In this document: positions 50,596 through 59,173 of the stretch, in pieces
How the letters are laid out: the number at the start of each line of letters is the position of its first letter
How positions within the stretch are numbered: the stretch's first letter is position 1
DNA from: Dactylosporangium sp040605635
Lineage (GTDB): Bacteria; Actinomycetota; Actinomycetes; Mycobacteriales; Micromonosporaceae
Direction: 5' to 3'
Assembly: GCF_040605635.1 (NCBI RefSeq)
Contig: NZ_JBEXDG010000031.1
Coordinates: 58,631-122,630, forward strand
DNA: 64,000 nt
Made by a program: the position numbers and the translations under genes
Notes under the pieces: model-generated
Told to the model about the DNA's origin: nothing
What the model saw: the letters and a program-made list of their open reading frames with translations, nothing else
The model's database searches: none

Positions 50596-51570
50596 ATGCG
50601 ACAGCGAACCCTTGGCACTCTGACGACGTCGGCGCTCGGCCTCGGCTGCATGGGCATGAGCGAGTTCTACGGCCCGGGTGACGACGCCGAGTCCGTCGCC
50701 ACCGTCCACCGCGCGCTCGACCTCGGCGTGACGTTCCTCGACACCGCCGACATGTACGGCCCGTTCACCAACGAGCAGCTCGTCGGCCGTGCCATCGCCG
50801 GGCGCCGCGACGAGGTGACCCTGGCGACGAAGTTCGGCATCCAGCGCGACGGCGGCGGGCGCGGCATCAACGGCCACCCCGACTACGTGCGCGCCGCCCT
50901 CGACGCGTCCCTGCGGCGGCTCGGCGTCGAGCACATCGACCTGTACTACCAGCACCGCGTCGACGACCGGGTGCCGATCGAGGACACGTGGGGCGCGCTC
51001 AGCGAGGCCGTCGCCGCCGGCAAGGTCCGTCACCTGGGCATCTCCGAGGCCTCGGTGGACACGGTGCGCCGCGCGCACGCCGTGCACCCGGTGACCGCCG
51101 GGCAGTACGAGTACTCGCTGTGGACCCGCGACCCCGAGGACGGCATCCTCGGGGTGTTCCGCGAGCTGGGCATCGGGCTCGTCGCCTACAGCCCGCTCGG
51201 CCGCGGCTTCCTGTCCGGCGAGATCACCGACCCGTCGCAGTTCGACCCGTCGGACTTCCGCCGCTCCAACCCGCGCTTCCAGGGCGCGAACTTCCAGCGC
51301 AACCTCGACCTGGTCGCCGAGGTCCGGTCCATCGCGGCGGCGAAGGGCTGCACGCCCGCGCAGCTGGCCCTCGCCTGGGTGCTCGCGCAGGGCGACGACA
51401 TCGTGCCGATCCCGGGCACGAAGCGGCGCTCGTACCTGGAACAGAACGTGGCGGCGCTCGACGTCACGCTCACCGCGGAGGACCTGGCCGCTGTCGAGAA
51501 GCTCGCCATCGGCAGCGACGTCGCCGGCACCAGGTATGCGGCGGAGACGATGGGGTCGCTGAACCGCTGA
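50596..51570 (+). CDS. Aldo/keto reductase
   Basis: A 324-residue TIM-barrel oxidoreductase (AKR, YajO/Tas type) with the catalytic set visible: Asp in FLDTADMYG, Tyr in MYG, Lys in ATKFG and His in LYYQHR. The NADPH-binding end reads PIPGTKRRSYLEQNVAAL. It reduces carbonyl compounds with NADPH in the cytosol. The MerR regulator facing it with a palindrome between suggests induction by its substrate or by stress. Confidence 0.92.
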   Translation: MRQRTLGTLTTSALGLGCMGMSEFYGPGDDAESVATVHRALDLGVTFLDTADMYGPFTNEQLVGRAIAGRRDEVTLATKFGIQRDGGGRGINGHPDYVRAALDASLRRLGVEHIDLYYQHRVDDRVPIEDTWGALSEAVAAGKVRHLGISEASVDTVRRAHAVHPVTAGQYEYSLWTRDPEDGILGVFRELGIGLVAYSPLGRGFLSGEITDPSQFDPSDFRRSNPRFQGANFQRNLDLVAEVRSIAAAKGCTPAQLALAWVLAQGDDIVPIPGTKRRSYLEQNVAALDVTLTAEDLAAVEKLAIGSDVAGTRYAAETMGSLNR

Positions 51571-51578
51571 CGTGTCCA

Positions 51579-51605
51579 CCCCCGGCGGCTGGCGTTCGCC
51601 GGGGG
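51579..51605 (+). terminator. Hairpin after the aldo/keto reductase gene
   Basis: A 9-bp stem cccccggcg / cgccggggg with a 9-base loop begins nine bases after the reductase stop. It lacks a T-tract but is well placed to isolate the trp leader transcript starting just downstream. Confidence 0.5.
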
Positions 51606-51613
51606 CCGCGTCG

Positions 51614-51665
51614 TATCCTCTTGCTCGTGTCCGCATTCCTGAACCGATGCTGGTGGCCCGCCTGA
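51614..51665 (+). CDS. trpL: trp leader peptide (trpL), with -10 box and probable leaderless start
   Basis: A 12-residue leader peptide runs from GTG 51627 to TGA 51665: MSAFLNRCWWPA. Its two adjacent TGG codons (Trp9-Trp10) are the sensing codons of classical trp attenuation. A -10-like TATCCT at 51614-51619 puts the transcript start at or next to the GTG, so the leader is probably translated without a ribosome binding site, as is common in actinomycetes. The terminator and antiterminator follow immediately. Confidence 0.85.
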
Positions 51666-51668
51666 CGA

Positions 51669-51728
51669 GGCGGCCCACCTCCGCGTGACACCCACATCCG
51701 CGGCCGCCCTTTCCGGCGGTCGCTTTTT
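51669..51728 (+). promoter_or_regulatory. trp transcription attenuator
   Basis: Terminator: stem gcggccgcc (51700-51708) with ggcggtcgc (51715-51723; one G-U pair), loop ctttcc, then TTTTT. Antiterminator: ggcggcc (51669-51675) pairs perfectly with ggccgcc (51702-51708) and so excludes the terminator. When Trp-tRNA is scarce a ribosome stalled on the leader's tandem Trp codons would leave the antiterminator free to form and allow transcription of the anthranilate synthase. Confidence 0.85.
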
Positions 51729-51789
51729 CGTTCCCTCCTCGCAGGGGCCGGCCGCCCAGGACGGCCAGACCTCGAGAGGGACGACCCGC

Positions 51790-53640
51790 ATGCTGCCCGA
51801 CCTGAACCGCCCGTTCGCCCTGCTGCGCCGCGAGGGCCGCGACGTCGTCGAGGTGCTCTCCGGCACCGTCGTCACCGTCTCGTCCCTGGCCGGCATCCCG
51901 TCGGAGTCCCTGTCGCTGGTGCCGTTCCGGCAGGTGCGCGAGCGCGGCTTCGAGTGCGTCGACGACGGCACGCCCCTGTCCGTGCTGCGGATCTCCTCGC
52001 GCGCCGCGTATCCGGTCGCCGCCGTGCTCGAGGAGCTGCCGGCCTCCCCCGTGGCGCTGCGCGACGGCGGGTTCGACGTGTCCGACGACGACTACGCCGC
52101 CATCGTCTCCGAGGTGCTGCGCGAGGAGATCGGACGCGGCGAGGGCTCCAACTTCGTCATCCACCGGGTGTTCGAGGCGGACGTCGAGGGTGACCCGCTC
52201 ACCGCCGCGCTCGCCGTGTACCGGCGGCTCCTCACCCGCGAACGGGGCGCCTACTGGACGTTCCTCGTGCACACCGGCGATCGGACCCTGGTCGGCGCCA
52301 CCCCCGAGCGGCACGTCAGCGTCGAGGACGGCCTCGTCATGATGAACCCGATCAGCGGCACGGTCCGGCACCCGGACAAGGAGGCCGTGCTGCGGTTCCT
52401 GTCCGACCGCAAGGAGATCGACGAGCTGTCGATGGTGCTCGACGAGGAGCTCAAGATGATGGCGACCGTCGCGACCGAAGGCGGGCAGGTCGTCGGCCCG
52501 TACCTGAAAGAGATGGCGCACCTCGTCCACACGGAGTACCTCCTCGCCGGCCGCACCGCACTGGACGTGCGGGACGTGCTGCGGGAGACGATGTTCGCGC
52601 CGACCGTCGTCGGCAGCCCGATCGAGAACGCGTGCCGGGTCGTCGCCCGCCACGAACGGCGCGGCCGCGGCTACTACGGCGCCGTCCTCGCCCTCATCGG
52701 CTCCGACGCGCAGGGCCGGCAGACCCTGGACGCGCCGATCCTCATCCGCACCGCCGACATCTCCGGCGACGGCCGGCTGCGGGTGCCGGTCGGCGCGACC
52801 CTCGTGCGGCACTCGACGCCCGCCGGCGAGGTCGCCGAGACGCACACCAAGGCCGCCGGGGTCCTGGCCGCGCTGGGGCTGGGCGCCTCCGCCGCCGGCA
52901 CCACGCCGCCCGCGGCGCCGCTCGCCGCCGACCCCGACGTGCAGGCGGCGCTCGTCGCGCGCAACGCCACCCTCGCACCGTTCTGGCTGCGGGACCACCA
53001 GGCGCGGGCCCTCGACGCGCCCGAGCTCGCCGGGCGGCGGGTCCTCATCGTCGACGCGGAGGACACGTTCACCGGCATGCTGCACCACCAGTTGCGGGTC
53101 CTCGGCCTCGACGTCGTCCTCGAGAAGTACACGGCTGTCACGTCGTTGGAGGGTTACGACCTGGTGGTGCTCGGGCCGGGCCCGGGAGACCCGCGGCGGA
53201 CCGAGGAGCCGAAGATGGCCGCCATGCGGGCCATCGCCGTGCGGCTGCTCGACGCCGGCACGCCCACGCTCGCCGTGTGCCTCGGCCACCAGCTGCTGTC
53301 CGGGCTGCTGGGGCTGCCGCTGCGCCGCAAGGCCAACCCGTACCAGGGCATGCAACGCGACATCGTGTTCTTCGGGCGGCCCGCGACCGTCGGGTTCTAC
53401 TCCACCTTCACCGCCACACACCCGCACGACCGTTGCGGCACCGCCTACGGCGAGGTGGAGCTGTCCCGTGACCCGGCCAACGGCGACGTCCACGCACTGC
53501 GCGGGCCCACCTTCGCCGGCGTGCAGTTCCACCCCGAGTCCGTCCTCAGCTCCGACGGGATCGACCTGCTGCGCGGGCTGCTCGCCACGCTGCTGCCGGC
53601 TTTTGGTTCCCGTCCGCGGTGGGTACCCGAGCGGGCGTGA
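51790..53640 (+). CDS. trpEG: Fused anthranilate synthase (TrpE-TrpG type, PhzE-like)
   Basis: A 616-residue fusion. Residues about 1-400 form the chorismate-binding component (MMNPISGTVRHPDKEAV, ELSMVLDEELKMMATV, HTEYLLAGRT, GSPIENACRV, ETHTKAAGVL). Residues about 415-616 form a class I glutamine amidotransferase with Cys497 (VCLGHQ), His581 and Glu583 (QFHPES). It makes anthranilate from chorismate and glutamine, the first step of tryptophan synthesis, or possibly the 2-amino-deoxyisochorismate relative, since the fusion resembles PhzE. The trp attenuator upstream argues for a tryptophan role. ATG at 51790 follows AGAGGGA; the YihY gene overlaps its stop by one base. Confidence 0.92.
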   Translation: MLPDLNRPFALLRREGRDVVEVLSGTVVTVSSLAGIPSESLSLVPFRQVRERGFECVDDGTPLSVLRISSRAAYPVAAVLEELPASPVALRDGGFDVSDDDYAAIVSEVLREEIGRGEGSNFVIHRVFEADVEGDPLTAALAVYRRLLTRERGAYWTFLVHTGDRTLVGATPERHVSVEDGLVMMNPISGTVRHPDKEAVLRFLSDRKEIDELSMVLDEELKMMATVATEGGQVVGPYLKEMAHLVHTEYLLAGRTALDVRDVLRETMFAPTVVGSPIENACRVVARHERRGRGYYGAVLALIGSDAQGRQTLDAPILIRTADISGDGRLRVPVGATLVRHSTPAGEVAETHTKAAGVLAALGLGASAAGTTPPAAPLAADPDVQAALVARNATLAPFWLRDHQARALDAPELAGRRVLIVDAEDTFTGMLHHQLRVLGLDVVLEKYTAVTSLEGYDLVVLGPGPGDPRRTEEPKMAAMRAIAVRLLDAGTPTLAVCLGHQLLSGLLGLPLRRKANPYQGMQRDIVFFGRPATVGFYSTFTATHPHDRCGTAYGEVELSRDPANGDVHALRGPTFAGVQFHPESVLSSDGIDLLRGLLATLLPAFGSRPRWVPERA

Positions 53641-54443
53641 TGCGAGTCGTGCGGGTGGTCCTGCTCTTCTTCCGCGGGCGGGACCTCAACCTGCACGCCG
53701 CCGCCGTGACGTTCTACGGCGCGGTCGCCGTCGTGCCCGTCGCGCTGCTCACCGTCAGGCTCGCCGGGCTGATCGCCGGCGCCGGCCGGATCCGTGACCT
53801 GGCCGGCCCGGTGATCGCCGCCATGCCCGACCGGCTCGGCGCCGGCCGAGCCACCGCCGTCCTCGTCGACGCGGGCCTCGGCATGTCGTGGCCGCTGACA
53901 CTGATCGCGCTGGTCCCCGCCACCTGGTACGGCGAAGGCCTGCGCCGCGCGTTCGTCTCCCTCACCGAGTCCGGCTCACCCGCCGGCTGGCGCGGGCGGC
54001 TGCTCATCCTGCCCGTCCTCGCCGCCGCCCCCGCCCTCCTGCTCGGCCTCCTCCTCGTGCTCCCCGGCGCCGCACGGCGCTTGCAGGACGGCGGCTGGTC
54101 GAGCGTCGCGGCGGTCGTCGTGTCGTTCCTCGCCACCTGGCTGGCGCTCAGCCCGGCGTTCGTCATGGTGTACCGGTGGTGCGCCCCGCCCAGCCCCGCC
54201 TGGGCCCCCACGGTCGCCGTCGGCGCGTTCACGGCGGCGAACGTGTCCGGGTTCGCCCACGGATTCGTCCTCTTCTGGTCGCTGCCCCTCGATCTCGGCG
54301 CGCCCTTCGGCGGCCTGGACGCGATCGGCGCCGTCGTCGCCGTCCTGCTCTGGCTGTACGTGTTCCACCTGCTGACCCTCATCGGCTACGGTGCGACGCT
54401 GCAGGCCGCCCGGTGGTGGGCCTTGCGCTCCGCCGCCTCGTGA
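53640..54443 (+). CDS. YihY/BrkB family membrane protein, short paralog
   Basis: A 267-residue protein with six hydrophobic segments and the family pattern in weakened form (LNLHAAAVTFYGAVAVVPVALLTVRLAGL; IGAVVAVLLWLYVFHLLTLIGYGATLQ). It lacks the acidic tail of the 47178-48161 protein. Its ATG overlaps the anthranilate synthase stop (tgatg), so it is probably translated from the trp-attenuated transcript. A link to tryptophan metabolism is not evident from the sequence. Confidence 0.82.
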   Translation: MRVVRVVLLFFRGRDLNLHAAAVTFYGAVAVVPVALLTVRLAGLIAGAGRIRDLAGPVIAAMPDRLGAGRATAVLVDAGLGMSWPLTLIALVPATWYGEGLRRAFVSLTESGSPAGWRGRLLILPVLAAAPALLLGLLLVLPGAARRLQDGGWSSVAAVVVSFLATWLALSPAFVMVYRWCAPPSPAWAPTVAVGAFTAANVSGFAHGFVLFWSLPLDLGAPFGGLDAIGAVVAVLLWLYVFHLLTLIGYGATLQAARWWALRSAAS

Positions 54444-54482
54444 ACCAAGCTTGCCGAGAAATTCTCATCATTGGGGGTCGTC

Positions 54483-55661
54483 ATGCGGGACCGCCGGGCA
54501 AGACTCAGCGTCGCCATGGCCTACCTCGTCCAGGGCTTCTGCTTCGCCGCCCTGCTGACCCAGGTCGGTGTCCTGCAGGAGAAGTTCGGCTTCTCCGACG
54601 GAGAGCTCTCCCTGGTCCTGCTCGCCGTCCCGGTCGTCGCCGGCGTCGGCAGCGTCCTCGCGGGCCTGCTGTCCACCCGCTACGGCAGCTCGCCCGTCCT
54701 GCGCGCCGGCGGCCCCGGCGTCGCCCTCGCCATCACCGCCGTCGGCCTCGCCGGCCAGGCCTGGCAGCTCTACCTGGCCCTGGCCTTCGTCGGCCTCATG
54801 CTCGGCGTCGTCGACGCCACGATGAACATGCAGGGGGTCAGCGTCGAGCGCCGGTACGGGCGACCCGTCCTGAACTCGTTCCACGCCGTCTGGAGCGTCG
54901 GCGCCATCCTCGGCGCCCTCGCCACCGCCGGCACCTCCCGGCTCGGCTGGTCGATCTCCGCGTCCCTGGCCGCCGTCGCGGTCGTCGGGGCGATCGTGGC
55001 GCTGGTGGCCGGCCCCTGGCAGCTTCCCCGCGCGCTCGAAGTGGCCGACGTCCCGCCCGGCGCCGACGCGGCCATTCCGTGGCGGCCCGTCATCCTCGTC
55101 GGCGTCGCGATGATGCTCATGTTCATCGCCGACTCCGCGGTCTCCAACTGGAGCACCGTCTTCCTCGACCACGCGTTCGCCGCCAGTACCAGCGTCGCCG
55201 CGCTCGGCCTCGCCGCCTACCAGGCCATGATGCTCGTCGGCCGCACCGCCGGCGACCTCGTCGTGCGCCGCTTCGGCCCCGTCGGCGTCGTCTCCGTCGG
55301 CGGCGTCGTCGGCGGTCTGGGCCTCGGCCTCGTCGCCGCCTCCCAGTCCGCGCCGATGGGCATCGCCGGGTTCGCCGTCGTCGGCATCGGCCTGTCCCTC
55401 GTCGTCCCGCAGTCCTTCTCCGCCGCGGGGCGCCTCGACCCTGCCGGCACCGGCGTCGCGATCGCCCGCGTCAACCTGTTCAACTACGTGGGCTTCGTCG
55501 TCGGCGCCGGCCTGATCGGCGCGGTCGCGGAGAGCGCGTCGCTCCGCCTGGCCTTCGTGGTGCCGGCCGTGCTCGCCGTGGGGATCGTCGCCCTGGCTCC
55601 CGCCTTCCGCACGTCGTCCCCGGCCCCCGCCGCCGAGGTCCCCGCTCCGGCCACCGGCTGA
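54483..55661 (+). CDS. MFS transporter
   Basis: A 392-residue major facilitator with twelve hydrophobic helices. The family loop between helices 2 and 3 appears as STRYGSSPVLR and the TM4-5 region as GLMLGVVDATMNMQGVSVERRYGRP, placing it in the group of sugar- and drug-efflux-like permeases related to YbjJ. Substrate unknown. The ATG at 54483 follows TTGGGGG; a GTG 12 bases upstream is also in frame. Confidence 0.88.
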   Translation: MRDRRARLSVAMAYLVQGFCFAALLTQVGVLQEKFGFSDGELSLVLLAVPVVAGVGSVLAGLLSTRYGSSPVLRAGGPGVALAITAVGLAGQAWQLYLALAFVGLMLGVVDATMNMQGVSVERRYGRPVLNSFHAVWSVGAILGALATAGTSRLGWSISASLAAVAVVGAIVALVAGPWQLPRALEVADVPPGADAAIPWRPVILVGVAMMLMFIADSAVSNWSTVFLDHAFAASTSVAALGLAAYQAMMLVGRTAGDLVVRRFGPVGVVSVGGVVGGLGLGLVAASQSAPMGIAGFAVVGIGLSLVVPQSFSAAGRLDPAGTGVAIARVNLFNYVGFVVGAGLIGAVAESASLRLAFVVPAVLAVGIVALAPAFRTSSPAPAAEVPAPATG

Positions 55662-55728
55662 CCCAGGTCCTGCGTCGCGGCCTGCCGCCGCTGACCCCTC
55701 GCACCGCGCCGTGCGATGGGCCTCACCC

Positions 55729-55907
55729 GATCCGCGTGCCGGGGGCGTGTGATGTGCCCTGCCTGATCCGCGTGCCGGGGCCGTGCGGCGTGCCCTGTCT
55801 GATCCGCGTGCCGGGGCGTGCGATGTGCCTTGCTCGATCCGTGTGCCGGGGCCGTGTGATGTGCCCTGTCTGATCCGTGTGCCGGGGCGCGTGACGTGCC
55901 CGGCCTG
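55729..55907. repeat. 36-bp tandem minisatellite (five copies)
   Basis: Copies start at 55729, 55765, 55801, 55836 and 55872, each beginning gatccg(c/t)gtgccgggg and continuing with a gtgatgtgccctg-type half. The period is 36 bases apart from one 35-base copy. The array fills most of the 363-bp gap between the convergent MFS and chemoreceptor genes. It is not obviously coding, but no hairpin or terminator was found within it. Confidence 0.85.
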
Positions 55908-56024
55908 ACCCTCCCGCGGTGCCCCGGCGGTGTGGCCTGCTCGGCGTGTTCCGCCCCTTGCCCGTGCTGCCTTGGCCTGCCGCCGGCGATGCCCGGGGTC
56001 GCCCGTTCCCGGACGGCGGTGCGG

Positions 56025-57314
56025 TCAGGGCCGGCGGGCGGTCGCGCTGACCTTCTCCGCGGCGGCGGCCACCGAGCCGCGGGTCGTGGCGGCCAGGCTG
56101 GTCTGCTCGTGCAGCGACGCCTCGACCTCGCGCTGGGCGGCGGCGACCGAGCCGAGCCGGTCCGCGACCTCGCCCACCGCGGTCGCCGCCGCGAGCGCGC
56201 CGGCGGTGACCTGGCCGACCGTCGTCTCGATCCGGCCGGTCGCGGCGGCGGTCTGCGCGGCGAGATCCTTGACCTCGTTGGCGACCACGCCGAAACCCTT
56301 CCCGGCCTCGCCGGCGCGGGCGGCCTCGATCGTCGCGTTCAGCGCGAGCAGCTTCGTCTGGTCGGCGACGGCCTGGATGAGCCCGGCGACGGTGGCGATG
56401 TCGGCGATCGAGGTCTCCAGCTCCCCGATGACGGTCCGCGCGTGGTTGGAGTCGCTGAGCGCCGCCTCGACGTCGGTGACGGCGCCCCGGACCGAGCCGG
56501 TCATCACGGCCAGCTTCTCCTCGAACGACTCCATCGCCGCGCCCGCCTCGGCGCCGAGCCGCACCCCGGCGTCGGCGACGTCGGCGAGCACCGTCTCCAG
56601 CCGCCGCCCGAGCCGCTCGCTGTGCGCGACCTGCTCCGCGGCGTTGTTCGCCGCCGCCTCCTCGCGGCTGGTGGCGTCGTCGGCGGCGGCCCGCAGCGCC
56701 GTCTGGTTCTCCGCGGCGACACGAGCCCTGTCGGCGTCGGCCTCGGCCTCGGCGTTCGCGGAGAACCTCCAGTACCCCAGCTGCGTCAGACACATCGCGA
56801 CCACGAAACCGGCGTGCATCGACGCGAACAGGATCGGATGGTCGCGCGCCTGCGGACTGCTGAACAACATCTCCGGCATCGTCAGGGCGACGAGCACGTG
56901 GTGCGCCGCGACCAGCACGACGTTGGTCAGCAGGGTCACCCATTCCTGGTACAGGCTGACCAGCGCCACCACGACGAAGAAATGAAAGTGCAGGTCGGTG
57001 AGGCCGTTGCCGGCGTGCACGAGTGCCGCGGCGGCGAAGAACAGCCCCGCCGACACCGCGACCGCCGCGCCGCGCCTGCTCCGGGCGACGCTGCCGGCGA
57101 CCGCGCAGACGAGCACACCCGCGTTCGCCGACCACACGAGCCACGCGCCGCCGTGCGTGTGCCCGCCGATGATCGAGTGCCCGTTGAGGACACTGATGAG
57201 CACGAGCACCGGCAGATGCAGCACCAGCACGAGCCGCAGCGCCCTGTGCCTGGACTGGAAGGCAGCGTCGCTGAGCCGGACCTTCGGCATGAGCCAGGCG
57301 AGGATTCCGGGCAT
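56025..57314 (-). CDS. Methyl-accepting chemotaxis-like protein with polytopic membrane sensor
   Basis: A 429-residue protein. About six hydrophobic segments occupy residues about 25-190 and include histidine-rich stretches (GGHTHGG, DLHFHFF, AAHHVLV). A linker follows, then an MCP signalling domain with the hairpin tip sequence QTKLLALNATIEAARAGEAGKGFGVVANEVKDLA. No HAMP domain or periplasmic ligand domain is present. It resembles membrane-embedded MCPs that sense the membrane or gases. Chemotaxis genes are absent from the window. The ATG at 57314 follows GAGGAG. Confidence 0.88.
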   Translation of the reverse strand: MPGILAWLMPKVRLSDAAFQSRHRALRLVLVLHLPVLVLISVLNGHSIIGGHTHGGAWLVWSANAGVLVCAVAGSVARSRRGAAVAVSAGLFFAAAALVHAGNGLTDLHFHFFVVVALVSLYQEWVTLLTNVVLVAAHHVLVALTMPEMLFSSPQARDHPILFASMHAGFVVAMCLTQLGYWRFSANAEAEADADRARVAAENQTALRAAADDATSREEAAANNAAEQVAHSERLGRRLETVLADVADAGVRLGAEAGAAMESFEEKLAVMTGSVRGAVTDVEAALSDSNHARTVIGELETSIADIATVAGLIQAVADQTKLLALNATIEAARAGEAGKGFGVVANEVKDLAAQTAAATGRIETTVGQVTAGALAAATAVGEVADRLGSVAAAQREVEASLHEQTSLAATTRGSVAAAAEKVSATARRP

Positions 57315-57448
57315 GACGTTGACGCTCCTCTGCACGGTCGACCACGCGGCCCTTTCAGCAGGACCCAACCGTCCATCGGCCGGCGAACGCCGTTCTGTAG
57401 CTCGATCGGCGGATGTACCACCAGAACGCCCGGCCCGCCGTGCAAGCC

Positions 57449-58435
57449 TCAACCGGCTCCCGTGAGCAGGGCTGTGACCTCGGCAGGAGACGGCAGCCCT
57501 TCGGTGTCCCCGGCGGTGGCGACCACCCTTGCCGCGAAGCGGGTGCCCAGCCAGGCCGCCCCCCGAGGGCCGGTCCCGGCGAGGCGGGCGGCGAGATACG
57601 CCCCGGCGAACGCGTCTCCGGCGCCGACCGGGTCGACCACCCGCACCGCCACGGACGGCAGGTGGGTGGGCGTGTCGCCCTCGTGCCAGCAGCCGTCGGC
57701 GCCGGCCTTCAGCACCACCTCGCGCACGCCGGCGGCCTTGGCCAGCGCGAAGACCGCGGCGGGGTCGTCCGTGCCGAAGAGCGGCACCGCCTCGTCCATC
57801 CCGAGGAGGAGGTACGTCGTCATCGGCAGCAACGCACGTGCGACCTCGACCGCGGCGTCGAGCCCGGGGCGGAGGTTCGGGTCGACGGCGACCGGCACAC
57901 CCCGCGCGTGTGCCTCCCGCGCTAGGCGGAGCACCGCCCGGCGCGGGCCGTCGCCGAGCGCGGCGGTCAGCCCGGACACCGCGACCAGGCCGGGTCCGGC
58001 CGCGAGCGCACGGCCGGCGTCCGCCTCGTCGAGGGCGGAGGCGGCGGAACCGGCCCGGTAGTAGTGCACCCGTCGGGCGCCGTCGGGCCGGACGTCCTTC
58101 ATGAACACGCCCGTCGGCCGGCCGCCGTCGACGGTGACGAGCCCGGTCCCGACGCCGAGCCCCGCGGCGGCCGCGACGACCCGCCGCCCGAACGGGTCGT
58201 CGCCGACGCGACTGCAGAAGGCGGCCCGCGCACCCGCCCGGGCCGCCGCGGCCAGGAGGTTCAGCTCGGCGCCGGCCACGTGCACCGACGCCGTCCCGCA
58301 CTCCTCCAGAGGGAGGAGGTCGGCGGGCTGGAAGAGCACCATCGCCTCCCCGAGCCCGACGATCAGCGGCGCGGTCATCGGCGCGGTCAGCGGCGCGGCG
58401 GTCAGCGGCACGGCGGTCGGCGGCGCGGCGGTCAT
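57449..58435 (-). CDS. PfkB family sugar kinase, probable 2-dehydro-3-deoxygluconokinase
   Basis: A 328-residue ribokinase-family enzyme: GLGEAMVLFQPAD opening, HVAGAELNLLAAAARAG, FCSRVGDDPFG, and the catalytic VDPVGAGDAFAGAY. In this sugar-acid locus the best guess is phosphorylation of 2-dehydro-3-deoxygluconate (KDG). The first about 22 residues are a repetitive Thr/Ala/Pro/Leu string from a GC microsatellite; the ATG at 58435 overlaps the SDR stop (ATGA), while a second ATG at 58378 would remove the repeat. I use the former because of the overlap. Confidence 0.88.
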   Translation of the reverse strand: MTAAPPTAVPLTAAPLTAPMTAPLIVGLGEAMVLFQPADLLPLEECGTASVHVAGAELNLLAAAARAGARAAFCSRVGDDPFGRRVVAAAAGLGVGTGLVTVDGGRPTGVFMKDVRPDGARRVHYYRAGSAASALDEADAGRALAAGPGLVAVSGLTAALGDGPRRAVLRLAREAHARGVPVAVDPNLRPGLDAAVEVARALLPMTTYLLLGMDEAVPLFGTDDPAAVFALAKAAGVREVVLKAGADGCWHEGDTPTHLPSVAVRVVDPVGAGDAFAGAYLAARLAGTGPRGAAWLGTRFAARVVATAGDTEGLPSPAEVTALLTGAG

Positions 58436-59145
58436 GCGAGCCACCTGGCGCGCAGGTCGGGGCGCAGGAACGCGGCCGGGGAGGCGATCGACAGCCCGCC
58501 GTCGACGGGCAGGCAGACGCCGGTGATGAACCCGGCGGCCGGGGACGCCAGGAACGCGACCGCGGAAGCCACCTCCTCCGGCCGGCCCACCCGGCCGAGC
58601 GGGTAGCCCTCGGCGGCGGCCGGGAGGTCCTCGTTGCCGATCAGGCCGGGGGCGACGGCGTTGACGCGGATGCCGCGGGGTCCGTATTCGAGGGCGAGCT
58701 GCCGCACGAGACCGTCCAGGCCGGCCTTGGCCGCGGCGTACGAGGGGAGGCCCGGCGCGGCGAGGAAGCTGTTGACGGACGTGACCGCGACGATGCTGCC
58801 GCCGGAAGTCATGTGCGGCAGCGCCGCCCGGCAGGCGTAGAAGGCGCCGGAGAGCGTCACGTCGATCGCCGAGCGCCACTCGTCGTCGGTCTGGGTCTCG
58901 GCGGCCGCGACCGGCATCACCGCGGCGGCGAGGACCAGCACGTCGAGCCGCCCGAACAGGTCGGCGGCCCGACGCACCACACCGGCCGCGCCGGAGGCGG
59001 TGGAGCAGTCGGCGGCCCAGCTCGCCTCGAACGCCGGGTCGTCGGTGGTGTCCAGGGCGGCGCCGGCGACCCGCTCACCGGCGAACGCCCGCCCGATCGC
59101 CAGCCCGATCGGCGACGTCGCCCCGACGACGAGCACGCCCCTCAT
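58432..59145 (-). CDS. SDR family oxidoreductase (sugar-acid locus)
   Basis: A 237-residue short-chain dehydrogenase. The N-terminal motif is GATSPIGLAIG, slightly unusual for TGxxxGIG, and the catalytic set is Ser (VTSVNS), Tyr and Lys (YAAAK). It ends with a normal PVDGGLS tail. In context it may oxidise a sugar or sugar acid in the cytosol. Its stop overlaps the kinase start. A GTG at 59148 directly precedes the ATG chosen. Confidence 0.85.
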   Translation of the reverse strand: MRGVLVVGATSPIGLAIGRAFAGERVAGAALDTTDDPAFEASWAADCSTASGAAGVVRRAADLFGRLDVLVLAAAVMPVAAAETQTDDEWRSAIDVTLSGAFYACRAALPHMTSGGSIVAVTSVNSFLAAPGLPSYAAAKAGLDGLVRQLALEYGPRGIRVNAVAPGLIGNEDLPAAAEGYPLGRVGRPEEVASAVAFLASPAAGFITGVCLPVDGGLSIASPAAFLRPDLRARWLA

Positions 59146-59173
59146 CACAGGCCCCCCATGACGCGAGCGCCGC

